From Bolinopsis microptera (taxonomy: Eukaryota; Ctenophora; Tentaculata; Lobata; Bolinopsidae): a stretch of DNA of 64,000 nucleotides. Position numbers and translations under genes: made by a program. Where the stretch lies: positions 16,511,837 through 16,575,836 of the forward strand of contig NC_087073.1 of assembly GCF_026151205.1 (NCBI RefSeq), given 5' to 3'. The notes under the pieces were generated by a model, which worked only from the letters and a program-made list of their open reading frames with translations, was not told the DNA's origin and did not search any database. Below, in pieces: positions 33,187 through 44,285 of this stretch; position 1 is the first letter of the stretch; the number at the start of each line of letters is the position of its first letter.

Positions 33187-33682
33187 ATCTGTAGAATGGT
33201 GTTAGTCAGATTTATTTTTTATCTTGTCAATTTTAGGCAAAGCTATTTCATTTGGAAAACTCTTGCTTGGCTTATTCATACATAACAGTTAACAAGGTGT
33301 CCAATGGGGATATAAGAACGACAAATAAACATCCGATGCAGGTCCGGTGACCACTTATATCAGAACATAAAAATACCTTCTGCTCTGGTAATAAGCACCA
33401 AAAGATGGCACATAATGTTTTTCTCTCCGATCGCGATTTTAATAAATTTGGTACAAAAAATTGTCTAAAAATGTAAATAACATAATTTCACCGTGAAATT
33501 TGCTGTTTTCCACTTTTAAATCTGTAAAGCTGTAACTTCTATAGTATCAGTTGGTTTTTAAATGATTATTATTGTATTGGGTCGTTATGAGCTTGGTGAC
33601 TGTTGCTTGTTGGTTGTTAGAGGTGCGACGTGTAGAGTGTAGAGTGTAGAGGTAATGGAGGTCAAAAAGAATAAACAAATAA
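33187..33682. other. 5' flank of the Cys-rich gene
   Basis: No other gene recognised. Promoter and 5' UTR of the minus-strand gene should lie here. A splice-acceptor-like CATTCTACAG directly precedes the start region on the minus strand, so a 5' UTR intron is possible. Confidence 0.45.
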
Positions 33683-33788
33683 GGGGGGGGGGGGGGGGGG
33701 GGGGGCCAACCATATTAAAGTATATTAAAGTATATCCCCGGGTCAAAGTTGGAAAAAAACCTACATTTTAATATACTTTAATATGGTT

Positions 33789-33821
<33 letters not shown>
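33683..33821. mobile_element. Complete hairpin element (family P) with poly-G and poly-C ends, copy d
   Basis: G(23), then CCAACCATATTAAAGTATAT, a short centre with CCCCGGG, then AATATACTTTAATATGGTTG, then G and C(31). The whole unit is one inverted repeat whose outermost arms are homopolymers. It is flanked on both sides by AAATAAG (left just before the Gs, right just after the Cs), a 7-9 base target duplication that shows it moved as a unit. No coding capacity. Confidence 0.82.
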
Positions 33822-33823
<2 letters not shown>

Positions 33824-33973
33824 ATAAGGCCGTGCTTAGTGCTTACTGTTTTACTTGTACTTCGACGCAAAATTGAATATCATATGTCATGACTTAAAAA
33901 CTACCTAATTATATTCTTATTTTTTACTTTTTTGTGGACAATAAGGTGGTTCACCGCTGTTTAGACCAGAGTT

Positions 33974-34075
33974 GGGGGGGGGGGGGCAACCATATTAAAG
34001 TATATTAAAGTATATCCCCGGGTCAAAATCGGGAAAAATCCTACATTTTAATATACTTTAATATACCTACAATTA
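33974..34075. mobile_element. Hairpin element (family P) with poly-G left end only, copy e
   Basis: G(13), then CAACCATATTAAAGTATATT, CCCCGGGTCAAAATCGGG, then AATATACTTTAATATACCTA. The right arm changes after ATAT and has no GGTTG or C tract, so it is truncated or recombined relative to 33683-33821. Confidence 0.75.
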
Positions 34076-34159
34076 GAAGATTTCTATTCTTCGTTAAGAT
34101 TTACATGATGAACTATATTTTTCACTCATATTTGCTGTTTGCAAGATAAGCCTGTTTTA

Positions 34160-34657
34160 GGACTAGTACATGAATTTCCATCCAGATTGGTCAAAAGTTG
34201 GCTGAGCTATGAGCTTTAAAAAATATGCCCATATTTGGGCATACGCTTTTGCCCAAATTCGCTTTTGACCAAATTCGATAAAATTTCAATATTTTTTAAT
34301 GAGACTAACTCTATGTGAAAGATATAACTCAGTGTTTGTTGAATATAGTGGATACTAAGTAAAAAGACCTCCATGAACAAAATTGGGAAAATTGCACATA
34401 ATATCTCGGTTCGGAATACTAGCCAAAATGACTTCATTAAAATTGAAATAACTCCATCAGTTTTCAATATTTTTTCAAGAACTTTTTGGAATAGATTAAT
34501 AATTGCATTTCAAGCTTATTTTGGGCAACAATTTTTGAAGTAGGCCTCCAAGGAGATAGGGATATATTAAAGTATATTAAAGTATATCCCCGGGTCAAAA
34601 TCGGGAAAAATCCTACATTTTAATATACTTTAATATGGTTGCCCCCCCCCCCCCCCC
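34160..34657. repeat. Composite repeat R1 plus hairpin family P, copy f
   Basis: Partner of 12497-12966. R1 runs to 34540; the hairpin starts TAGGCCTCC at 34541 and ends in a 16-base C tract (34642-34657; 20 bases in copy 1). Confidence 0.78.
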
Positions 34658-35970
34658 AACCCTTTATGATGAGAAATACTTCTCGTTTGAATTTGATACC
34701 TCACAATACGATACCTCTTTCATTTTACGGAGAGTTCAGATTTATTATAAAGTCCGTTTCCTTCAGTGTGCCGTTGGAGTTGGCATCCCCACTGCCAAAA
34801 CAAAGCCTCCTACGCATGCGTAAGTATTGTACATAATCTTCCCTAATCTTGCATTGTGCAACTTTAATTTCACTTCGTCGATTTTTAAATTTGTAGATTG
34901 ATCAGATCAACTTGAGTGTCTCCCAAATTTTATTTTTTGTCTCTAAAATTTAACTAGCTCCTCTCACAGCCGGTGAACAGAAAAGAGATAACACCTGCAG
35001 TAATTGTAACGTGCAGAACAAACGCTTCCTGAAAATCGTGAAACCTACTCCCGCTCTTTTCCCAGAGATTTTAGATGAGATAAGAAATTTCCTATTGGAC
35101 TATTTGATGACATGACCAATTAGTCTTGTGTTGGGGTTTAAGACTGTTAAATATTTTGTATTGTAATTGTGTTTTGCCAATTTTTGTTTTTAGTTGCGAT
35201 ATTTTTAACGACATGCTATGCAGATAAATTCAGGGGATAACCCATTATATTGCAGCATTAACTGTATTATTGTTTTTATTCAATAGCTACGACTATTTGC
35301 ATTGGCATGAATTATCAGATTAACTTATATTCGGAGTTTGGACTAAAGTCAAAATCACTCGTGCTACAATCGTGACTGAAATTAGAATTTAATTGGTATG
35401 AATCTCTTTTATATCAAAAGGTTTTGAAAATCAGGTAAACTCTTGCTAACAATTGTATTTTAAATTTTCGTCCTTTGGGCCATTACTTATTACTTATGTT
35501 TACTGGGACGTCATTTTTGGGAGGACAGTTTCGGTAAATTCCTATGAACTATTTGTGTATATAATGTTAGTGTTTTAGATCATAGATATCTATTTTAGAT
35601 ATTTGCTTTATCTCTATCATCTACTTGCTACTATGGTGCCAGAATCTGAATGAGTTAAACTTAAAGCTTCTTGTGCGATGAGGTCAGAGGTAGAATTTGA
35701 TAAAAATTTGACAAGTGCTTTCGTTATACTTTTAAAGTAATTGCAGTGTTGGTATCAAAACTGATTTTAATAACATTAACAGGAAGATCACGGGCAACCC
35801 TGAAATGTTTTTGCCATAACACACAAGTTTGAATATAATATTAATTGTCATCTCCGAAGTTAAATATTGTTGTTTGTTGTTGAGTCCTCACGACCTAATT
35901 AGTTGTCTAATTTGTTGGAACTGAAAATGTATTTGTTGAATCAGAATTTAAGCTGCTTGATTATGATTAA
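34658..35970. other. AT-rich non-coding stretch
   Basis: Partner of 12967-14279. Nothing recognised. Confidence 0.55.
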
Positions 35971-37140
35971 CAGTGCAGGCGCGGCGCTCTTTTCATGCAG
36001 TGTGAGAAGCAAGCTAGGTAAGATCATGGTTCCTAGCGACATGTAGTCAGATCCCTCGAGCACGCACAGTGCTTTATATTATAGTGTTTGGTTGATACAC
36101 GTAACTTTCTATACCACTTTTTGCGCGCGAAAAGAGGTACACAACGTGGAAAAACACTAAGACGGCCCCGCCCCAGGCTAGTTATTGGTTGTAGCGCGAT
36201 TTGTACATTGTAGGTTAATAACCTACCAAGACGCGCGCCGAGTTGGACTCGTTGACGGTCTAATATTTGAAATAAATATTTTACGAGTATCACCTGTTCA
36301 AACGCGCGCGATGCGCTACTTCATACTTTTGACTTTGCCGCGCATCCAACAATCCTTTACTTCTCGCAACAGCCATTCGTTAGATCGGCGATGCGCTACT
36401 GCGGCCTCGCCGAGCTATGAAGAATATATTTGTATCACGTGGTGACCCCCACTGTCGCTTCACTATTAGTAGAGTTGACGAGTTGTAGAATTTTTCACCT
36501 GTAGAGTTTCTACGATACAGGATTCACATAGCCATGTGTATACACGTACTGCGTGACGCGCTTGTTTCACAACAAGCGGTCGCGCGCTACTGCAAGCGAG
36601 AGGGCTCTGGTTAGAGCAAGATACAGGAGGAGCCGCGCACTCGTGCGCGGCGGGTCATACAACGTATGATCATACAACGTATGATACACCTGGTTGATAC
36701 AAAAGTGATAATTACTTTATTGAGTATAATAACACAATAGTTGTTATTCCGAAATAATTTAAGTTACACAATTTTAATTATTTGCAAATGTGTAGGGATA
36801 ATTTAGAAATTTTATATAATACTATATTTGATATTGTACTAGTTTAAAAAATAAATAATCGAGTTTGTATTTTAAGGACCTATAGTAATATTTAATTGAC
36901 GAAACCAATTCTTCGCAGCTCGGTGAGGCCCAATAGCACATTTCGTTAACGGGTGATACTCGTAAAATATTTGTTCCATATATTGGGGACCGTCGACAAG
37001 TCCAACTCGGCGCGCGTCCTGGTACATGGTAGGTTGTAACAACCTACAAACATTTCGCCGATCTATCGAGGTTGTTGTTGCGAGAAGCATAATTGAGTGC
37101 GCAGCGCGGTCCAGTAACGCATCGCGCTACAATAGCACTA
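35971..37140. repeat. GC-rich island of repeated and inverted modules, copy 2
   Basis: Partner of 14280-15590 without the 128-bp insertion. CATACAACGTATGAT is doubled near 36655-36685 relative to copy 1. Confidence 0.6.
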
Positions 37141-37631
37141 TGCACTTGCTAGTATGTAGTATTTGAATGGAAATCTGGGCTTTTAATACATATTATAGGC
37201 TGTATATTGTTCGTTCACAAAGAAAACAACAATTTCAAGAAAACAACAATTTTATTTAGTATCAATTAAAGCAGACAAAAATATATTTCATATATATATA
37301 ACTAGCACGAACTTTAGATCAGATATCTTAGGGGACTTGGAATAGCAAGAGATTGACTAAAAGGTATATAACTTTTACAATGATACGTCGAGAAGAATCC
37401 AGGGTGATACAGGATCGGAGAGTGCAGACCAAAAGTTTACGCACCCACCTTTGCCTCCTGAGTTCTTGGTTGGGTAGAAATTTATGCAAACTTGGTCGTT
37501 TATACTCCAAGTCCCTTTCTTAAAAGAAGTAGTATTAACTATGTCTAGAGTTAGCTTCGTTCAATAATAACAATATCAATATAATCAATATCAATACCAG
37601 ATAAACCTACCGAATAAATTATTAAATATCA

Positions 37632-38294
37632 GAGCTATTAGAAACTGCTGGCTGTAAAGATGTTACCACTGAACCTCTCCTCATTCCTGTCAACGGGAGA
37701 GAACTTCCTGCAGGGGCCAACAAAGCAGATGGAGCTAGATTAGATGTTAGTGCTAGGAGTGTATGGAACCCATTGGAAAGGGCATTTTTAGATGTAAGAG
37801 TATTTCATGCTCAAGCTCCTTCCAATAAGGCTCTTGGATCTCCAACCACTATGTACAATAGCCACGAGAGACAGAAAAAGAATTTATACAATAAAAGGAT
37901 TGTAGAAGTGGAACATGGGACGTTTACACCGATAGTCCTATCAACCACTGGGGGTATGGGAAGGGAAGCTAATAAGTTCTTCAAGAAATTAGCGGATAAA
38001 CTTTCTAGGAAATCAGGCCAACGATATAGTGAGGCAATGACATTTATTAGGAAGAGAGTAAGATTTGACCTTTTGAGAACAACAGTCATAGCTCTTAGAG
38101 GAGAGAGAGGGTTAAAAAGTAGTAGTGCAGTAAAAATAGCAGAATTAGATATAAATTTGGAGCCAGTTCTTTAAACTGGCTTACTTATACTACTTAAAGG
38201 GTGTTTATTTAGTTTTCTATTGAATTTATATTGAATTTTTATATAGGGTAATTGTTATATTATGTGTATATTGTTTGAATCTTACTCTCTTTTT
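37632..38294 (+). mobile_element. 5'-truncated retroelement fragment with C-terminal ORF
   Basis: Absent from copy 1. It is bounded by direct repeats TTAAATATCA (37622-37631, 38295-38304), a ~10-base target duplication. From its first base a frame is open to a stop at 38174 (about 180 codons, no ATG at the 5' end, so truncated). It contains KADGARLDVSARSVW, then AFLDVRVFHAQAPSNKAL, EVEHGTFTPIVLSTTGGMG and RVRFDLLRTTVIALRGER. I recall this conserved C-terminal block from retroelement proteins common in cnidarians and sponges. The spaced D and DxR residues would suit a restriction-like endonuclease fold, which is inference. An AT-rich 3' tail of ~120 bases ends in a T run, with no poly-A. Confidence 0.7.
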
Positions 38295-38587
38295 TTAAAT
38301 ATCAATTAATTCATTCCGATAAAAAATTTTATAGATTTAGATATTTAACTTATCTAAAAACATTACAACAAATGTTTAAAAAGCGCCCAAAATCGATTTG
38401 AAAGATTTTCTGTCTATAGTACAATCATGATAGTAATAGTAAGTGTGTGCCGCTGCAATTAGATTTGATTACTGCAATTTAAAATTGTTTGGAGTCCAAG
38501 TATCTTTTAAGTCAGCTGCCTGTGCTTGTATTAATAGTGCTTTGGTTCTCAGTTTTATCAAGCTAATGGACGTTTCTAAGCAATTGC

Positions 38588-41018
38588 CTCATATGACGAT
38601 GTGCCTCTATTTTTACTTAAGCAAGCTGTACCACACATAGTTGAGCCACTGACCCATATTGTCAATTTGAGCCTTAATACAGGTGTTGTACCAACACTTT
38701 GTAAAAAAGCTAGAGTAACTCCCATCCATAAGGCAGGAATGAAAGATGATCCTAATAATTACAGGCCAATATCCATCCTTCCACTTGTAGGAAAACTTAT
38801 AGAATACTTTGTCGGCAAGCAACTCACTGATTACATGGAAGAGAACAAACTTTTCATCCGGCATCAATATGGCTTTCGGAAAAATCACTCCACAACTTAT
38901 TTGATGTACGATCTGATGGACGAAATATATATGAGTAAATCTAAGTCTTATAAACCAGGAATCATCTTTCTTGATCTTAAGAAGGCCTTTGACACAGTGA
39001 ATCATGAAATATTGCTTCAAAAATTGGCATATTATGGAATTGGTGGCATTGCTTTAACCTGGTTTAAGAACTTCTTATCTTGTAGATATCAATGCACTAG
39101 GATCAATGGCAAACTAAGTTCATTTTTAGAAGTTCTGAGTGGTGTACCACAAGGAAGCATCATTGGGCCTATATTATTTAGTATCTTCATAAATGACATC
39201 ATTTATGCCTGTAACCTATCTAAGCCCTTTCTATTTGCAGATGATGGTGCACTATTCTTTGATCAAACCTGCAGAAGCACATTTATAAACATGAAAATAG
39301 AACTTATGACAATCTTTAAATGGCTCAGTGTAAATAAATTATCACTCAATGAAAAGAAGACTGAATTCCTATTGTTTGATTCTGTTGATCAACATGATGA
39401 ATTAACCATTGAATGTAATGAGGTAACTTTCACAATCAAGGAGTGCAAAGAGACAAAATATCTTGGCCTCATTCTAGATAGTAAATTAAACTTCAAAAGC
39501 CATGTAGATTATATTATTAAGATGGTCATGAAGAGAATTGGTGCCATGTATAGAAGTAAAGCACTGCTACCCATTAAATATAGGAAAATGTTTGCCAATG
39601 CACTCATGTTGCCACAATTCGATTATTTAGACACGATCTATTGTAGAGCTGGCAAGACAAAACTTGCTGAACTTGACACTCTGTACAAAAAGGTAGCCAA
39701 AATAGCTCTCAACGTTCCACAAACAGAGAGCAGCCTTAATGTTTATAGAGACATGAAATGGTTACCACTCCATCTTAGACGGCAACTCCATCTGTCAAAT
39801 TATATGTTTAGAATCATCCATGACAATTGTCCTACAAACTTTATGAACAAATTTAGTTACATATCAGGAGGTAGTAGGAGCGGCGAAAGCTGCAACCTAT
39901 ATGTTAATAGATCAACATCACATGAAAACTTTCAATACTTGGGGGCAAAATGTTGGAATAATGTTCCAACAGATCTACGAAATCTGCCCGATGTTAAAAG
40001 CTTTAGTGATTCGTATAAGAAACAGTTACTCTCATCTATAACAACAGACCCTAATTATACCGTCGACAATTCATATGACAAATTTTACACTGCAATCATA
40101 GTCGACGATAACTAAGTATCTTCTAATTCTTTTAAATCTGAGGCATATATAATTGATGTATCGAAAGGATTTTCCCTTTTTTACCACCTTACCATTTTGA
40201 TTGATTTTGCACATGACTGACATGTTTTAACTGGAGAAAGGGTTCGCACAGTGGTAGTTTTATAAACCACTTTTAATTTATTGACCTATTATACCTAGTT
40301 GTAGTTTTATAGACCACATTTAATTTATTTACTTATTATACTAAGTATTTATTTTTGGTGACTGTATCACCCAGTTTTAACATTTGATAATTGTACAGTT
40401 TATTGACGACACATTGACTGAATGTTATTTTATATTCTAATTTATATTCTAGATATTTTATTTATTTTTCAACAGACGACAACTTCCTGTTTTTTCTTCT
40501 ATATTAGTTACTCATATCTCTTTTACAGACTTTTTTACAAGGACATTGACAGATGATACTCACATTAGGCATTCATTATTGCATCTAAATTATTTCACTT
40601 GCATTAGGTTTAGAAATTTATTCTCTGGTTAACAGATTTCAAATGTTTAATTAATTTGTAGTATGACAGTAAGGTATATAAGAAGTTATTTAATTTTGCT
40701 TGGGCTATTATATTGACTATTGAGGTTTAATGATGATATGGAATTTGAATTCTATATAAATTTACACTATGTGGTTGGGGCATTTTGCATAGTAAATATG
40801 GTTACTACTCCTATATATCATATTATTTGATTGGTATTCGATTTCTGATTATTTCTCTAGGAATATGATTATTATATCTCAATTTGGCTTTAGGTAGGGT
40901 GCCCCGCTAAAAGAACTGGATTCTTCCAGGAAGCATCCCGTGCACAGACCTTGGTCTACATATATAATATTAAATGATTAACCATTCATTCTGTATGTGC
41001 ACGAAAATTTATTTCAAT
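38588..41018 (+). mobile_element. 5'-truncated LINE (Jockey/CR1-like) insertion
   Basis: Absent from copy 1. Flanked by CAATTGC on both sides (38581-38587, 41019-41025). The truncation starts within the RT frame. A long 3' region follows the stop (40116-41018) without a poly-A tail; its last bases are GAAAATTTATTTCAAT. With an intact frame and an empty site in copy 1, this is a recent insertion. Confidence 0.88.
38590..40115 (+). CDS. Non-LTR retrotransposon reverse transcriptase, N-terminally truncated
   Basis: The frame is open from the insertion junction (YDDVPLFLLKQAVPHI...) to a TAA at 40113-40115, ~508 codons. RT blocks in order: HKAGMKDDPNNYRPISILP, QYGFRKNHSTTYLMYDL, IIFLDLKKAFDTVNHEILLQ, GVPQGSIIGPILFSIFINDI, catalytic FADDGALFF (~39235), then the thumb-like LSLNEKKTEF and KYLGLILDSKLNF. 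A C-terminal region follows (CPTNFMNKFSYISGG ... WNNVPTDLRNLPDVKSF). The endonuclease and ORF1 are missing through 5' truncation. Block style fits the Jockey/CR1 superfamily. The frame has no internal stop. A cellular start codon is not expected; GTG at 38601 is not meaningful. Confidence 0.9.
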
Positions 41019-41118
41019 CAATTGCTTGAAGTTAAAATTCAAGCAAAAAAGAACTGAATGGATCGCTCTTGCTGTGGCAGTAAATTTGTTAGGCTCTAGA
41101 GTTTTGTTGGAGAGCAGA

Positions 41119-41381
41119 CCGGGCGCTTTACTAGGTCAGTGATGTTTTGGGGATGGAAGTTTAATTTTTTGCTTTACTGAGGAGTAAAGGAAACAGTCTA
41201 TTAATACGTGATTTTCGTCCTCAATAGGCTTGAGCCCTTTGCTAAAAAGCAGTAAGTGCTCCAACGTTCTTCTCTTAGTACACTGTATATACAAGGGGGG
41301 GTTTCGTATCTGTCCCTTTCGACGTAGAGGTTGTGCTGTGGCAGCTGATATGTGATACGAAACCTTGTCAAGCTTTTTCAA
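41119..41381 (-). pseudogene. LINE ORF C-terminal remnant, copy 2
   Basis: Partner of 16461-16735, with the same IEDENHVLIDCFLY motif. Here the internal G tract is only 7 bases and the frame continues through it, so the tract expansion in copy 1 broke an otherwise open stretch. Confidence 0.4.
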
Positions 41382-42004
41382 ACATCAGCTATTTTGATCA
41401 TTCGTAGATGTGCCTCTGGTTCAAAATCATGTTTAATTGGATAACAGAATTTAAGTTTTGGCGAGGAGGTATTCACGAATTCTTCCCTCATGTTATGACT
41501 GATTTGGGCGGAGAGCTTAGATTTTGAGGAAGATGAGTGGTGAAACTTGTATTTGGTGAGAATCAACACATTCATTTTTCGAGGGTGTCTATCCTTATAG
41601 CTAGACAATTACCATTGCTAAAATTATCTGTATACTGTTCGAAACATTTTTGGTCAGGTAGATTTGCTTACGTAAATTTTGTAGATATTTTACTGTACTA
41701 TTTTATATTGTATACAATTTTACGGACGAAATGATCCCAGGGGGGACTCCTAACCCACCGCTTCGGCTGGTAGTTGATTCACCGATCACAAGCAAGAGCC
41801 CCCCCCCTTTTTTTTGTTTTTGTAAAAATCAACACATCTGTGCAATATTTCCTCGAGTTTTCAAAATGTGTGCCATTTTTATAACTTCTAATCCATTGTA
41901 TTGGTTTATTCATTTTTCGAGGGTGTCTATCCTTATAGCTAGACAATTACCATTGCTGGAATTATCTGTATACTGTTCAAAACGTTTTCATATCTCCTCG
42001 GTTG

Positions 42005-42148
42005 ACTCAGTCGAATGATCAGGGGACCTTGATTTAGGGTTGTATTGACACACGTTGTAGACCTGCTGCACACAAGTGTGCAGCTGTATCGTGGCTTTTG
42101 CCACGATAGTGAAACGACAATGGGGTTCACGACGTGATACAAGGGTTG
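42005..42148. mobile_element. ~140-bp insertion private to copy 2
   Basis: Copy 1 reads TCCTCGGTTGTATGAAG. Copy 2 has 144 extra bases after GGTTG, ending in a second GGTTG (42144-42148), a possible 5-base target duplication. Internal palindrome CACACAAGTGTG and GTGGCTTTTGCCAC. No clear terminal inverted repeats; class unknown. Confidence 0.6.
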
Positions 42149-43502
42149 TATGAAGATGGGTCCTACCAAAAGATCAACATCTTCTTGTGGTACTCCTTTA
42201 GTACATCAATGTAGTGTACTGTTAACATAGTACTATACTACAATATGCATGTACAGGGAGTTCCCAATTTTCAGCTGAGAATGCTCAATTCAATATATAC
42301 ATGAAACTCTGCTACTTTGGCCGATCAGGTTAGGTACCTAAGTGGACATTCCAACACCACTCACCAGTGCGCCGGGTCCGTGTTGGACTGCCTTAGGATG
42401 TGTTCAATGAAACAATAAGTTTTGAATGAATGAAATACCTGACAATCTACACTCCTATAAAAATTAAAAAAGCATGAGTAACTCGTAGTGATGTATGATT
42501 TCTAAAAACTTTAAATTAAACTTGGCGCTCACAGGTCCTCATGATCATGTGATCGCCGCATGAGGTTCTGTAAATGCGCAGGGCACCTTCGAGCTTATAT
42601 TATTCACCTTACTGAGGCAGTCAACCAACGCGCGGCTTTATTTTTATGATATGATATGTTTTGATTGTTATTAATAAATACCAAAATTTAAATTTGTTTT
42701 CCTAAAAAAAATTTGTTTTCCTTTTCAATGAAACAATAAGTTTTATTTTACATTCCTTTCATAAATAAAATAAGAGCTTAAACCACGAATTAGTTAACTA
42801 GAAGTAAACTTGAGGAAATATTCTTTAGTGGTTGTATATAATTATTTAAAAAACTTTATTTGTTAGATCCCAAAGAAGCCCCATCCTCTGCTTTATCTCA
42901 GTAGCAGCATGAGCCCTGGTTTCCTGCCATATTGAAGGTACAGGTACGGTAGTGGATTGAGGGTACCAAGATCTTCCCTGTTGAGACACTTCTTCAAGAT
43001 ACCGACATCCCTCTTTTGGATATGTGCAGAGGGTCGACACTCTACATTGTAGTTCCTTGATGATTCTCTAATGTAGAATCATTATTATTATCATTCTAAT
43101 GTAGCTATGATTATTGTTTATGATTGAAAACTTGATAAACCGGATAAAACTATTGTAAAAAAAGTATAAAGGAAAGTGGAGCAAAATGTATTCGAAATTA
43201 CATTATCACACATCTATGCAAAGTAGCATCACACTATAACATGATAAAAAGTCAAATACAATCAAATACAATTTGAATAAATATTACCTTGTATAGTATA
43301 CAAGGTAATATTTATTCAAATTGTAATGTATTCAATTATATTAATGTATACAATGTATACATTATAATTGAAATGAAATAAAATACAGTATGTTTATCCC
43401 GCTTACATCAACACTCAAAATTAAAATAAAGATTGCCGATGTCGAAGAAGCCTTACAACATACTCAAAAAAATAGATACTCAATTTGTGAATATGATAAT
43501 AA

Positions 43503-43671
43503 TTTATTATTATCAAGTAACCTTGATAAAGTCCAATGCGTGACGAAAATTTGGTTTTACAGTTTACTTAGTTCCTTGTTTCACTTTGTTCACAGTTTTA
43601 TTTCGGGAGACGTGAAGTCTAAAATGAAAGCTAAATTCGTCTCAAACTCACGCTCAGCCTTAAGATCTATT
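43503..43671. mobile_element. 169-bp retroposon-like insertion private to copy 2
   Basis: Flanked by a 15-base direct repeat TGAATATGATAATAA (43488-43502, 43672-43686) that occurs once, in diverged form, in copy 1. A target duplication this long is usual for target-primed retroposition. No poly-A tail, tRNA head or recognised family. Confidence 0.6.
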
Positions 43672-44285
43672 TGAATATGATAATAACAAATGTAAGAACC
43701 AAAATACTTTATTTGACATAAAAATTGTATCACACATGCTTAATCCTTATCACTCATTATTATATAGCTCACTTTAATATCTTATTCTGACAAAAAAATT
43801 TACCACTTCACTTTTGATATAATAATGTTTATTTTGGTCCACTTTGGCTATCTGTTTCATCTCCAAGACCAACTGTTGCTAAATAGCTTGATCTTCAGGT
43901 GATCGATCTGGAGAAATGAAAACAGTTTTATGATCTTGACACAGTCTCAGCTTTAAGATATTTACAAATATCTGATGAACTGTACTAGAATTACCTAGCG
44001 AACTTATAGTCTGTCCAGTTTATCTATTCCTTTCTCTGTCACTTATTTAACAACAGTAGAACTGTTACATACAGTTTTGCCTCAGTATGTGGACAACAAT
44101 ATGTAATACACTTTGGCTGTGCCTTCTTTGTTCATTATTTGAACCAGCAGTTTTTTTATCATTGTGGCATCTAAAACAAATCTTTTTAAAACTACAATTT
44201 TCTAATCTTCAACCCTTGAATAGAATGGAACTGAAAGTTATCATGTGAGTTTATCAAGATAGAATGGAAACATACGACCGGCAAT

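Noticed and set aside
37811-38089. Minus-strand 92-codon frame over the retroelement fragment
   Set aside because: Shadow of the conserved plus-strand frame.
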